Positions 35,128 to 47,009 of a stretch of DNA of 64,000 nt are shown piece after piece. Under the pieces are notes generated by a model. The model was not told the origin of the DNA. It did not search any database and was given only the letters and a program-made list of their open reading frames with translations. The stretch comes from Malachius bipustulatus (Eukaryota > Arthropoda > Insecta > Coleoptera > Melyridae), in assembly GCA_910589415.1 (NCBI GenBank), contig OU342633.1:16158858-16222857 (forward strand), given 5' to 3'. Position 1 is the stretch's first letter; every line of letters starts with the position of its first letter. Made by a program: the position numbers and the translations under genes.

Positions 35128-37220
35128 TTAATGGAGGAAGGGTATGATTACACTACCGGTTTCACTTATAGAAAATTTCAAACACTTACACTTAATTTCT
35201 GAAGCTTCGAATTTAACACCACTTTGAAAATTGTCATTAATGATAGTTTTGATGTCTACCTTTTCTGAGGCACAAGGTGACTTGAATAATGATCCGAACA
35301 TATTATATTTATTCCCCACAAAATAAAACTTACCGGAATCTCCAACAATTTTTGTTATGGTAATTATTGCTCCATCATTTAACAAACAACAATTATCGGA
35401 CGTTTTTGTACTGAGCATAAAATTTTCAAATTCGATACTCTTGATTTCATTTTGATTTTTTGTGGAGTTTCCGTAATGTAAAAATGGATAAGTCTTTTTT
35501 TGCGAAAAAGGCATTTCATTGTTAAGTTCCTCAATGGAGCGATTTATTAATTGTTTTAATGGTCTACTTGATGTCTTCACTTTTTTCTTAATTTTCTGCA
35601 TGTAGCTTTCAAATTTAAATGCACTAAACTTGTCAAGAGGGCCATGTAACTGAACGTCATTACTCAAATGAATCAAATTGTGAATATTGTAGGACAGGAG
35701 GTCGGTACCATAAATATGAGAAAACTGTTTCACGAAATGTATCAAAAGTTGGTTAGCATAATCGTTCAAAATTAAATGTTTCTCAGTGGAGCACAATATG
35801 CGAATAGCTATAACTAGGCACATAAAATGATTATATTGGATCTTTGTAAGCCTGTTCTGAAAAACTACAGCTCCGGTGTACAATAGTACCAAAATCTAAG
35901 CTCGGTCGCTTTAAACCTATCAATTTCATTAAGGCCTCTTGCTTTTCTCGCAAATTCTTGGGATATGGAAACATTTAATTCTAACAACTGATTCGAAGCA
36001 TTAGCCAAATTTTCAGAGTTTAATCTCATGCTAATTTTTCCTTTTGTCCATGCTAGCAGTAGCTTTTTCATGGCACCAATACACACCAAATGCATATAAT
36101 CAAGTGGAAACTGCGTCACCATTCCAATATTCAGCTCTAAAAGTATTGATTCCTTTTTGTGGAAATTTTCGTCAGTCTGTTGCCTGAAAGATTCGTCAGT
36201 TCTTAAACCTGAGGTGACTTCAGTAAGAACAACCCTTTTGTTTATATACTGGCCTTCTTGAATGCATTTAGTGCATGAAAAGTAACCAGTATGACCTTTA
36301 GTGCTTGTAATAAATGCTCTAGCTGGTGCATCACAAATAAATACATTTATTTTTACATGTATCTCCTTAGAGAAAATAGTAAGCTTACTCTGTTGTATAC
36401 TTTTCATTTCCTCAACAAAGTACTTCATGAATTCATTTCCATCTGATGGTTTCGTATTTCCATGATAAACACCCACCATAAAAGGTTCAGTGTAGAAGTC
36501 AGCTACGATTGCCATTAATATTGGCCAAAACTGACTACTTGAACTTTTTGTCAAAGGAAGTCCATCCACGTTGACATCAACATTGATCTCAGATGGGCAG
36601 TTATTAAAATTAAAATACTTGGTAATAGATTGCTTCAGACCTTCAGCAATACCAAAGTGGTAATATTCTCCAGGATCCATTAATGTAATTGTAGATGTAC
36701 GTGGCGTATTGAGAAGCGTTCGTGAATCTGAAGGCAAGTCTGAATGCCCATGGTTTTTCAAAATCGTGAGTAAACTATTCAAGTGGCTGTGGTTTATAGA
36801 ATTTGTTATTGCCCAATTCCGAATATCTGTCTGTAGACTATTGGATGTTGATTGAACATTAGCAGGATTGAATTGGTTAACTTGATGTTGCTGGTCTTCA
36901 AGTATTTCGTTTAAAATCTGCTCATTCTCATCTACTGAATTAAGTTGACACACACTTGGCATTTCTTCATCTTGCTCATCACCTGTATCATTTTGCTGAT
37001 GTGGTGAAATGTGGGAATCCTCTTCATTTGACGTTTCACAGCGTTCAACAATAAGTGGTTCGCCATCAGAAGTTGAATTAACTTGATCGAGGTTTTGTTG
37101 TCCACCTGCTGGATGAATTGCACTATGATTACTTGTACCAGGAGCAATCCTGCTACTGGCATTTATGCGTCTCTGCTGTCTCTTACTTAGATGCACAAAA
37201 TCTTTTCTTAATTTGGGCAT
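35128..37220 (-). CDS. tnp2/Transposase_21-like transposase (CACTA/EnSpm type), one frameshift
   Basis: Two overlapping minus-strand frames (37220-35865, 451 codons, and 35892-35128) form one protein of about 696 residues. They are separated by a single missing T in a T-run at about 35885-35888. The N-terminal 130 residues are Gln/Asn/Glu-rich and likely disordered. Then come NWAITNSINHSHLN and MDPGEYYHFGIAEGL. The core follows with VDGLPLTKSSSSQFWPIL, GNTKPSDGNEF, ICDAPARAFITSTKGHTGY plus a CTKC pair, and PLDYMHLVCIGAMKKLL. This is the order found in arthropod tnp2-type transposases. The later part has YNIHNLIHLSNDV and LDKFSAFKFESYMQKIKK. The start ATG has the context GAAAATGCC. The gene probably drives mobility of the surrounding element. 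The frameshift may be real decay or a homopolymer base-call error. Confidence 0.85.
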
Positions 37221-37798
37221 TTTCCATAAAAGTGCTGATTATAAAGTTGGTTGATGTTACACACCTAATATGAAACACTATAATAGGCACTGTTTTATTT
37301 TCAATAACACAAAAAAACTCCGGCTAAGTCGTTTTAACGCCAACTATTTTTATTCAACTCATTAAAAATTTCACTAGCAAGTCTTTATTAATTTCGACGG
37401 ACAAAGATTCGGATTTCGGAGTACTGATTCATCACTTTCGAACGAGCTGACTTTCAAAACTGCGTGACCCCATGCAGTAGCCTTTATAAGTTCTCGTATC
37501 ATAAGAGTATCTACTGAACTGATATAGGCAATTGCAAATGAAAAATTAATGTGATACTAATGATTATTAAGGGTCGCTTAAATTTTTATGAGTCTCAAGT
37601 GACTAAAATATAAAAAGAATCGAAAAATTAAATGAGAATTTAAGTCCCTACATATGTATTAAATTAGCAAATATATATGTAAATACAAAATTACAAGAGG
37701 TTCTAAATATTTTTATTTACCTATATTATCTAGTTTAAATGATCTAAATTATCTAGGTATTCGGCCTACGTGACTTGGGTAAGGTATGTACCGGAAAA

Positions 37799-38088
37799 TT
37801 GATGATAAATAAAACACTCTGTTTAAAAAAAATCTACTCTATATTGATGGATTTTATACATTAACGTTACGTGTTTCGCAACTTTTAAAGTTGCATCTTC
37901 AGACAAATGTAAATTAATAAAATTAATCATTTACATCATCATCAATAAAACTAATAATTTTATTAATTTAGGTACATTTGTCTGAAGATGCAACTTTAAA
38001 AGTTGCGAAACACGTGTAACGTTAATGTATAAAATCCATCAATATAGAGTAGAATTTTTTTAAACAGTAGTGTTTTATTTATCATCAG
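37799..38088. mobile_element. 290-bp palindromic MITE
   Basis: Arms of about 120 bp (TGATGATAAATAAAACACT against AGTGTTTTATTTATCATCA; TTAACGTTACGTGTTTCGCA on both sides) enclose about 50 bp. A single-arm relative is at about 47390-47510. No coding content. Confidence 0.85.
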
Positions 38089-38730
38089 CATGCAGTGATT
38101 CTACGAAGTAAGGGTTGAAAACATAAATTTTACCGGAGAATTGAATGAAATAATAAAGTAAAATATACACACATCGTAATAAGGTAATTGTGTCAAATCG
38201 GTATTTAAAAAAAAATATGTTTTTTATTGTCGGTATCGAAAAGCTTCAGGTATCCTCCATAACAATAATAATTTGGATCATTCGCCTAAAATAAATAATA
38301 AAAAATTTCAAATGATTAAGAAGTAGTGTAAAATTATTAGTAAAGGGAATCCGAGTGTTGTGACGTCACAATACCCATCCCATCACCGGCAGAAGAAGCT
38401 GGTGTACGCTTTCAGAATTCAGAGGCGTGCCGATTCATCTTTAATTCCATTGTGTTATTAATCGCTAAAGAAAGGCACACAATAATGTACAAATCCTGCA
38501 CAAAAGTCTGCACAAATAAATCAGAGACAATAACTCTTGTAATGTAACTGTCAATTCCAGTTGTTGATATAAAGTTGAGACAACTTTTTAGTTGTGTTAT
38601 GTTTGTGACTTTCAGCAATGTTAGTTTATTGTAACTTTTGATTCAATAAAAATGTTTCTATGACACTCAACAATTAAATTTAATTGCAGAATCTTTGATC
38701 AAAAATAAAATAAAAGAAATCCAGTTAGCA
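38089..38730. other. Spacer in the large transposon, no gene recognised
   Basis: AT-rich DNA between two MITEs. The minus frame 38412-38618 has no recognised domain. Confidence 0.35.
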
Positions 38731-39352
38731 TGTGTCCGCAAATGCATCGTTTTTGAGATACCAGGGTGTCAAAATATTATTATTTTTTTCAGTTTTTTGA
38801 AGATATCTAGGGAACCGTTTTAGATACAGAACTCAGTTTTTGTGTATGTCTTATCATTGATATTAGCTACCTTTTAATACTAGCTGGCTTTCTTCATTTG
38901 CCAGTGGCGGAGATGTTATTGCTTCGGTTGCTTGGTTTATTTGCCGTTTTTGCCGTTAATATCTACGACACTGAGCAAATTGACATTTCAAAAGCACATT
39001 TTCAGCCGCCAATATTTTCTACACAAAAAATGTACTTTCTGGTCATAATTGCTAGCTTGAGCCGTTTTCGAGAAAAATTACCCATTTACGATTAAAAATC
39101 CACTTTGGTGGAAAAAACATGGTGTCAGAAAATGAAGGGAAAATACTTCGCTCAATCCTAGCATCTCCACAAATATGGCACATTAAAAAAGCTGAATTGA
39201 TATTAAAAAAAGTAGCTTGTATCAATGATATAACAACAAAAGCTGATGAGTGCTCTGTATCGCTATACGGTTCCCTAGATATCTGCAAAAAACTGGAGAA
39301 ATTATCCTTTTTTTGACCCTGTATCTCAAGAACGGTGCATTTCCGGACACAC
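38731..39352. mobile_element. 622-bp palindromic MITE
   Basis: The ends TGTGTCCGCAAATGCATCG and CGGTGCATTTCCGGACACA are diverged inverted copies. Inner matches include GATATCTAGGGAACCG and ATCAATGATATAA-type phrases and a pair of CAGGGTG/CCCTG motifs. ORFs on both strands are shadows of the palindrome. Confidence 0.75.
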
Positions 39353-39556
39353 GGTAATAGAAAATTGTCTGTTTATTTTTGACCAAAGAATTTGTCTTAA
39401 ATTTTTTTTTCGCAATATTAAAGACAGGTACACCCTGTATAATTTGAAATTGCATGAACATGGAAAATGAGATTTTTTTTAACTTCGACAAATATAAATT
39501 TCAATGGCATACTTAGTTTTAGGAATCCTCGATGGTCTAGCAATAACAGCCTTATA

Positions 39557-39946
39557 CAGGCTGATCCCGAAATGGCGGGATCAGCCTGACAGAGATGTTC
39601 AGAAAGACTGTAAATTTTTAACAAAAATATAATTGTTACCTCTGTTTGGTTTGGTCAACATGGCAGTCAAATTTTAGCAACTTCACACTTGCAAAGCAAA
39701 TTATTTCACCTAATAACTAGTACGATAGCGTATGTTTATAATTTGTTATTATCGGACACGGAATTATAAGCATTCCAATTCTGCATATTCCTTGAGTTCA
39801 ATAAAAAATGTGCCATCGATATTTATTCCCACAAAATTGGTCATATCTTTAAGAAAGTCATACTAAGAAAAAAGTCAATGAATTTAGAATCCTTGATCCA
39901 CAACGAATGCCACTTATATCCATGTCCGCCATTTCGGGATCATCTG
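39557..39946. mobile_element. MITE with CAGGCTGATCCCGAAATGGCGG end
   Basis: The left end CAGGCTGATCCCGAAATGG after TATA is matched in reverse complement by CCATTTCGGGATCATCTG before TATA at 39946. A second inverted copy of the same motif follows at once (GGCGGGATCAGCCTG, to about 39590), making a perfect 5' hairpin. The interior is AT-rich and non-coding. Confidence 0.7.
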
Positions 39947-39962
39947 TATAGATATACCTACC

Positions 39963-40191
39963 TATAGATTAACAATTATTTGGGACAGCAGTTTCTTTTT
40001 TCTTCTAACTGAAGAATCATTATAATTACATTTGTGTAATTATTATATAGATAGGTACTTACCTACATAATGTTAATAATTATAGTATCCTGATGAACTA
40101 AAATAAAGTTTGAAAGCTTAATTGGGTTACGAGACACAAAGAAAATGTCCATTTCCTATAGACTGCTGTTCCAAATAATTATTAATCTATA
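39963..40191. mobile_element. 229-bp MITE
   Basis: The ends ATAGATTAACAATTATTTGG and CCAAATAATTATTAATCTAT are inverted, with ACAGCAG/CTGCTGT just inside. No coding content. Confidence 0.75.
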
Positions 40192-41334
40192 CGTTTATAA
40201 TAAACTAATCAGTCAATAAGTTTATCATTTTATAACCCAAACAAAATCCTTCTTTTTACTTTATGTGGGTACTTGGCTCAAATAATTCTCCACTTTTTTT
40301 TATAAATAAATATACACAAATAAAAAAAAATGCCTAAAAAATAAACTTAGAAAATACCTATGGCGGAAGTTTTTTATGCCATACGTGGGTATTTTATTTG
40401 TAAGTTTGATTTTTGTTAATGCGTTTATTTTTAATTTAAAGAATAAATTAATAAAATACTTTTATTATTATCCCAAGTGGTCGAAAACGTGTATGGAATA
40501 ATAGGATAACAATAATATTGTCTGGCCCAAGCGCGACTTTAATAAGAACCATTCAGATTCAGATATCATAATAATAATAATAATATTATTATTATCCGGT
40601 TAAGTAAGAATCTGTAGGCATGGGTAGAATAATACAGTAATTAAAGATAAGTTACGCCTCTGAAGTCTGAAAGAATGAAAGCCGATTTTATTCAGCGGCA
40701 TAGAAAGGGAATTTTAATTTTATGTATGCCACATGTGGCTCGTGACGTCACAAAGCAAGCATCGGGTTCGGGTCCTGGCTCCTGCCTGATGCCTGAGTAA
40801 GTAAAATAGAACGGACATGGGCCTATACGCGCTGATTATCTTATCTGATCTCCAAGCAAGTAGGCAATAATAACAAATTTACCTTCCAAGAAGTGACATA
40901 CCTACCGTCGATCTCCAAGCAAGTAACAAATGTATAGAAATTTTACCTTCCAAGAAGTAAGCATTCTTCTAAGTAGGTATAATATTTGTCCATACTACAA
41001 GTATTTATGACAGACCAATAAACCCCGTTAACAAGAATGTTCCACTTGCCGGCGAAGCAAATGTCCAAATAATTCGAACTTACTTTTTCAATGTGATAAT
41101 AGGTCATAAAGGGTCTATTGTGGACGATTCGGCAGGGCCCATATCTATAGTTTGCATGCGGAAATCAATAAATTAAAATACGAAAACTGCATGAGAGAAA
41201 GTTACCTTTCTCCAGATTTATCTTTAGAATAAAACTAATTCTATTGAAATAACTTCTGGCAAAGGCTAAAATGTAGGTAGTACTAAATTAGCTAGGTATT
41301 TTAAATTTTGAATACCTATTTTAATAACTATAAT
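40192..41334. other. Spacer in the large transposon, no gene recognised
   Basis: It contains an ATT/AAT trinucleotide run at about 40568-40598 and a short direct repeat around 40850-40960 (GATCTCCAAGCAAGTA and TTACCTTCCAAGAAGT each occur twice). No ORF of interest. Confidence 0.4.
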
Positions 41335-42470
41335 GCAGAAAAATAGTATATTGTTTTATACGGAGGGAAAGTGACACTTTTCATGGCGCGCTCGTGTTTA
41401 TCAGCCGAACGAAGTGAGGCTGATAATAGAGAGCAAGCCATGAAAAGTCACTTTTCCTCCAAATAAAATATACTATTTTTTCTTCAAACGTGGGCAAATT
41501 TAAGCAAGAACATCATTTTTAATTGAAGGAAAGCGAATTTTCAAAAGGTTTGGACTGGTATAAGTAGGTGAGTATGGAGTATGGGCTGCTTCTATAGAAA
41601 CGCGGCGCTGTCAAATTGACACTGTCATCAACGTCAGTGAACATCGAGAAATTATTATTAAAATAATAAAATAATAATTATGTAACTAAACTACTAATCA
41701 TCGCAAAATCAAAATTAAAAACGTTATAAAAGTTTGTAAGTAAGTTATAAAATAATTAATGATAACATCTACCTACCTCTTGCTAGACCCTGCTTGGTCA
41801 ATTTTTTCATTTTCTGTATGCCAGTCAGTCAGAAGTTGAATGTTAAATGTAGGTCATTGTAGGTAGGTACATATAACTGTGCACTAATACCTACCTAATA
41901 ATAAAAATATAAGATGTTGAATTCCTTTATGTACCTCTGGTTATAATTATTATCCTTGTTTTCAATATTCAAATTTCAATACGAAATAATAATTATTGTT
42001 GTTTACCTCGCAATAACCCAACTTTTTTCTGACGTTTGAGCCGACTGAGCCGAGCACGAGCTCGACTCGACTGAAGCCGACTGTCGACCGTCCGGCTTCG
42101 GGTATAATTATGACGTTTCACAGAATTACTTCGTTTCGGTGTAGATTTTCCAAATATTATGTTTGATTAATACCGAATTCCTTTTAACCTTATTAGTTAA
42201 TAATAAACTAGAGAGTTTTCATATCTTAGGTTGAATTTTATTGATGAATATACGGGCCTACATTAATAAAATTTCAATAGTTGATTCTTAATACAGGTAC
42301 CTAGCTATGTGTTTGTATGTTGACGTTGCTATGGCACCACTTTAGCTCCGGCGGAGGTAAAGTGTTGCTTGGCAACACTTTAGCTCCGGCGGAGGAAAAG
42401 TGAAACTTTGAGACCGGCTACTGAGTCGAGTAATGTCTGATTTACTGACGTTTGAAGAAAAAAATTATTT
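41335..42470. repeat. Hairpin and GC-richer repeat block
   Basis: A hairpin lies at 41342-41480: AGTATATTGTTTTATACGGAGG against CCTCCAAATAAAATATACT, with CCATGAAAAGT and ACTTTTCATGG near the tip. TCTTCAAACGT at 41481 is matched by ACGTTTGAAGA at 42448, suggesting an outer inverted pair about 970 bp apart. Two direct copies of TTTAGCTCCGGCGGAGG lie at 42343 and 42381. No gene is recognised. Confidence 0.55.
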
Positions 42471-42725
42471 TTTTTAAATATACGTACGTATAGGTACTAA
42501 TATGGTACCTATATAGGTCCTATTGTACACATTCGGTGCATTTTAATTGTGATGTGATGCTATTCTTCTGCTAATTGTTCGGTTCGTGTACACTTTTGTA
42601 TTGAGTTTTCAACAAAAATCAAAATTCTTACAAGCAACTTAATTCAAATTTGTCTAGGTATTGAGGTGTAAAAACTATACAATTATTTTCGGACATCAAA
42701 ATAGAGCGACTTTAATAATAATATA

Positions 42726-43741
42726 CAGTGTGTCCAGTGTAAGTGGCATTACATGGGGATCTTGGAAAAGGCAAAAGAGATACAGGGTCGATTAAATTAG
42801 ATAAAAGTTGCACAATTTAATGCTTAATGAGAATCTGAATTTTTTCTTTGAATATTTCCAGTCGTTGCTGAAATATCCTGAAAAAACTGAAAAATTAAAA
42901 TTTCTTATTTTAGCCATATCTTTTTTATTATTGGGAATTAATTAATTATTTTTTGTAGGCTTACATATAAGTCGTCAAAAGCTATCCATTTGACATTATA
43001 CAAAAATTTTCAAAGCCATAACTATAGATCAGAGTTTTCATAGCCAACTTTTGTTTTTCTTATGGCCGCCATATTGGTTTTTTATGTCGTTCGGTATAAA
43101 ATAAAACGAGGAAACCAAAAATTAATAAAATTTAAAAAAAAATTATTTTTCAAAAATTTTATTCGTTTTTCGAAAAAAAAACTTTTCATACCGATTATCA
43201 TAATTATGAAAGTAAAAAACCATAAAGCAAATAATATTACATACTTCATATTAATGTAATTGGGTGAAATTTTTTTTTGTTTTTTTTCAGAAAAAAGAAT
43301 ACTTACTTAAACAATTTTTGAAATTTTTTTTTTGAATGTTATTAATTTTTAGTTTCCTTGATTTATTTTACACCGAACGACATAAAAAAACAATATGGCG
43401 GCCATAGGAAAAACAAAAGTTGGCTATGAAAACTCTGAGATCTAGTCGGCTTTGAAAATTGTTGTAATGTAAAATGGATAGCTTTTGATGACTTAATGTA
43501 AGCCTACAAAAAATAATTCATTATTTCCCAATAATAAAAAAAGATATGGCTAAAATAAGAAATTTTGATTTTTCAGTTTTTTCAGGATATTTTAGCAACG
43601 AGTGGAAATACTCAAAGAAAAAATTCAGATTCTCATTAAGCATCAAATTGTGCAACTTTTCTCTAATTTAACCGACCCTGTATCTCTTGCGGTTTCCAAT
43701 AAGATCCCCATGTAATAATGCCACTTACACTGGACACACTG
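42726..43741. mobile_element. 1,016-bp palindromic MITE, family B, complete copy
   Basis: The ends CAGTGTGTCCAGTGTAAGTG and CACTTACACTGGACACACTG are inverted and abut TATA. The arms of about 350 bp match well (GATACAGGGTCG, TTTCTTATTTTAGCCATATC, CTTATGGCCGCCATATTG). It is the best template for reading the split copy at 18689-18945/45490-46300. The plus frame 43062-43259 is not a gene. Confidence 0.85.
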
Positions 43742-43769
43742 TATAAATCCATAAATGATTATGGAAATG

Positions 43770-45489
43770 AAAATTATTTTATTCAATGTAGCTTTAATGT
43801 TTGAAAAGTCGACCAGTTTGTTTATTCAAATTTTAATTCAGCGTTTAAATCAACGTTAAATTAAATCCGATGACATAATTTTCAGTTATCTAATTACGTT
43901 TTTAGATTTTATTCTAGCAACTCTCCTCACAGAAAAAAATTGAGAAAAAAGTACGATTTTAGCTCTTGGCGTGCTTGTCCCCCCTCCCGGTAACGAAATC
44001 ACATCTCGAACTAGAATCTATTACTTTTAATTAAATAAAATGAATATTAAAAATAATATATTAAAATAACTATATTTTCAATTATTGTAAGTATACCTAT
44101 ACATAATATATTCATATATACATAATCGTATATAATTGACAACAGATCTTTGTTATGTAGCAATTAAAGAACACTGCTATGGTGCAGTTATATAGCCTAA
44201 AGACGTAACTGCTGTATAAAAATTTTATACCTGATCTAGAATGAATCTGTGTTATGTAACATTCATCTGCAAATGTTACATAATTAACACAGATTCATTC
44301 TAGATCAGGTACCTATGCTAATTTTTATACAGGCATAATATTATGTTACGTATTATTTATGCAAATAACTGCAGCACAGCGGTTAATGTTGGAAAGTCTA
44401 CCAGTTTTTTTTAAATAAAATTTTAATTCAGCATAGATCAAACGTTCCGACATAATTTTCAGTTATCTAATTACGTTTTTCGACGTTCTAACACTGATAT
44501 TTCTTCTCACAGAAAAAATTCTATATTATACACAAGAAAAAAGCGCGATTTTAGCTCTTGTTAATGTGTTTGGTCTGCGACGAAATCACATCTCGAGCTA
44601 AAATCTATTCCTTTTTCCCTTGTATAAGAAATAACTATATTTTCAATAGTAAACTACCTAAATAAAATTTATTCATTTGAAAACTATTAAGGACAAGACG
44701 GTGTCACAAATAAAAAGATTTCATCATTTTTAATTATAATTAATTTCAACTTGATCTCCTGTTGTGAGTATTCATTTTTTAAATAGTTATAAAATTGTTG
44801 ATTTCCTCTAATTTACAGTCTCCTGATGAAGATCTAAACTAAGATCAAAATATAGAGTTTAACAAAAAAGGATCACAGCTTTTATTTTTGACACCACTTG
44901 CCCTTAATAGTTTTCAAATAATTATAACAACGGTGGTTTACAACATTCATTATTTTAAAATCTATTCATATACGTAAATATAATTCACAACGGATCTTTG
45001 TTATGTAGCAATTAAAGAACACTGCTGTGCTGCAGTTATATTGCATTAAGACGTAACTGCTGTATAAAAATTAGCGTACCTGATCTGGAATGAATCTGTG
45101 TTATGTAACATTTGCAGATGAATGTTATGTAATTCTTCTTTTCGAGTTATTACATAACCGTTATGTAAAAGTGGTGCTTTCGTAATTATATTGCAAAGCT
45201 ATGCATCTGTTATGTAACAGTATCATATTGAATCAAGAAGGGATCAGTGCTATATAACAGTTACAGAATGAGCGTTACATAATATCACTATTAAACCTGT
45301 GATGTAGGCATGACATGAAAACTGTTCCTTTGTATTTATGTTACTAAATGATGTAAATAATACGAAACGGTTACTTCATTGTAACCATCGCAGACCTTGT
45401 TATACATCATTTACATCACGTTGTTTTAAAATGCTTACATATCATGAAGATGTAAATGTTATATAAATGATGACTCCGTGTTTACTGGG
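43770..45489. repeat. Right subterminal repeat region of the large transposon
   Basis: Two blocks repeat directly: 43780-43985 with 44400-44620 (sharing CATAATTTTCAGTTATCTAA), and 44140-44275 with 44985-45120 (sharing TATGTAGCAATTAAAGAACA). An inverted copy of part of the second block lies at about 44272-44345. From 45040 to the end, TTATGTAAC and GTTACATAA motifs occur many times in both orientations. This density at the tip, mirrored at the left tip, fits CACTA-type subterminal binding sites. Confidence 0.7.
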
Positions 45490-46320
45490 ATGTGTTATTT
45501 CCAAAATGTTCAAGGACTACTAGATCCCAGACTTTTCATTGTCAACTTTTGTTTTTATTTATGGCCGCCATATTGTTTTTTCGTGTCTTTCGCAATTAAA
45601 AGAATCAAGGAAACAAATAATCTATCACATTAAAAAAAAAAGAAATCTTAAAAATTTTTGTTCTTTTTTTGTCGAAAAAAATTATATATATAAGCAGGGG
45701 TCCTACAGCCTGTGCCGCATCCCGCATTTCGATCGCCATTTGTCCCTATCCTTCCATTCATCGTCCTTAAGAGCTCGATCTCTCATGGATTTTTCGATCC
45801 CTTCTCTCCATTGTGTTGTCGGTCTTCCTCTTCTTCTTCTCTTTTGTGGTGTGTACATCAAGGCTCTCTTTGGTAATCTGGTCTCTTCCATCCTCATTAC
45901 GTGGCCATACCATATAAGTTGTCTGGTTTCTACTCTTTCTGCTGTTGTAAATATACGCCCAGTTTTCCTTCTTATCTCTTGGTTTCTAATGTGCTGCATT
46001 CTAGAAATATTACATGATCTCCTTAAAAAGTCCATCTCTACAGTCTCTATCATCTTTTTCTCTTTTTCTGGGAGTTGCCAGCATTCACATCCGTAAGTTA
46101 AAATAGGCTCTACAATGGCTGTGTAGATTGTCATTTTAGTTTGGAGCTTCATCTTGTTTGACCAGAGTACTGAGTTTAGTAAGCGGATAGCCATCCTCCC
46201 TTGTTGTGCCCTATTTTTAATATCACTTCGAAAAAAATTACTTTTGTTTAACCGAATGTCATAAAAACCTATAAGGCAAGCAATGTCAAGTCGCGACGCC
46301 ATATTGACATTAATTGGTGT
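45490..46320. mobile_element. Right part of the split family B MITE
   Basis: After the transposon end, the sequence resumes family B (compare 43005-43330): AAAATGTTCAAGG, CAACTTTTGTTTTT, ATGGCCGCCATATTG. It is then interrupted by an RTE-like insertion (45685-46227) and continues with CGAATGTCATAAAAACC. The terminal part of the right arm is missing. Confidence 0.75.
45685..46227 (-). pseudogene. 5'-truncated RTE-like LINE, ORF2 C-terminal end
   Basis: The minus-strand frame has AIRLLNSVLWS, YTAIVEPILTYGCECW, MDFLRRSCNISRMQHIRNQE, LIWYGHVMRMEE and RRRRGRPTTQWREG. This is the reverse transcriptase C-terminal region of RTE-like LINEs. Only about the last 170 codons are present. The 3' end reaches a TATATATA tail at 45685. 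A 13-bp duplication TCGAAAAAAATTA (45672-45684 and 46228-46240) brackets the insertion, so it is a normal 5'-truncated integration into the family B MITE. The frame is open to its stop. Confidence 0.85.
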
Positions 46321-46329
46321 TTTCATGTA

Positions 46330-46990
46330 CTATCATAATATGATGTAGATGAAATTTTTATACAGGGTGATAAAAAATTTGAAAAATTCTGAGATTTCTC
46401 CACGCGTCGCCAAATAAAAAAATCAAAGAAAGTACAAATGTTTCTATACCATAGGATAGTACATAAAAGTTAAAATAGGGAAATGTAAGCCGTTTTTCTC
46501 TATCTTGAACCGTTTTGGTTGTTGTACATTTATTTTTTTCAATTTTATTTAATGTAGAAAATAGGAATTTCTGTAAAATTTGGCCACGTAGCCATACAAG
46601 AGCATGCAAATAACTCAACGGTATTTAGAAATTCCTTCGCCCAACTGAGCTCCAGGATTACCGTAGAGTCGAATGGTCACTCAGGTGATTTCGCCCAACT
46701 CGGAAACGCCGGGTTCTTATTGGTTCGTTTCTGGAGTTGGTTAATCAGAGATCTATACTCAACGTCAACTCTTTACTTACACTACGATACTCAATTTCTA
46801 GTTCGCGACACTCAGCACTGCAAGCAATATCTTCACATTATCAACATTTTTATTTTTAAATGTCATATCGTCGGCGTGAGTTATTTTTACAATTTTAGCA
46901 TCTTCTTTTGATGGAAACAACCCATGCACTGGTGTAACAGGTAACGCAGTCTCATTAATGCGACAATTTTCGGGTACTTTTCTTTTCACA
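46330..46990. repeat. Mixed dispersed repeats (family A fragment and a CGCCCAA repeat)
   Basis: CAGGGTGATAAAAAATTTG begins at 46364 after TATA. A family A phrase lies at about 46450-46510. The segment 46535-46725 is a direct copy of 50495-50690 (TAACTCAACGGTATTTA, ATTCCTTCGCCCAA). No gene is recognised. Confidence 0.6.
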
Positions 46991-47009
46991 AAAAGTGGTT
47001 TTCGATATA

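Larger units (their letters stand above)
18946..45489. mobile_element. 26.5-kb CACTA/EnSpm-like transposon with nested insertions
   Basis: The ends are a 12-bp inverted pair, CCCAGTAAACAC at 18946 and GTGTTTACTGGG ending at 45489, flanked by the two halves of a pre-existing MITE. An AT dinucleotide abuts both ends and may be a 2-bp target duplication. Inside are subterminal repeat blocks at each end and two minus-strand genes: a tnp2/Transposase_21-like transposase (35128-37220) and a DUF4806-family gene (21597-33249). Later insertions account for much of the length: an 8,971-bp fold-back element, a 1,252-bp hAT-type element and several MITEs. Without the two largest, the element would be about 16.3 kb. 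The superfamily call rests on the tnp2 homology, the subterminal repeats and the short duplication. The boundary call rests on the MITE halves. Confidence 0.8.

Noticed and set aside
18946..45489. Maverick/Polinton or a virus-derived giant element
   Set aside because: No DNA polymerase B, retroviral-type integrase, protease, ATPase or capsid frame is present. The only recognisable enzyme is tnp2-like and the ends are short.
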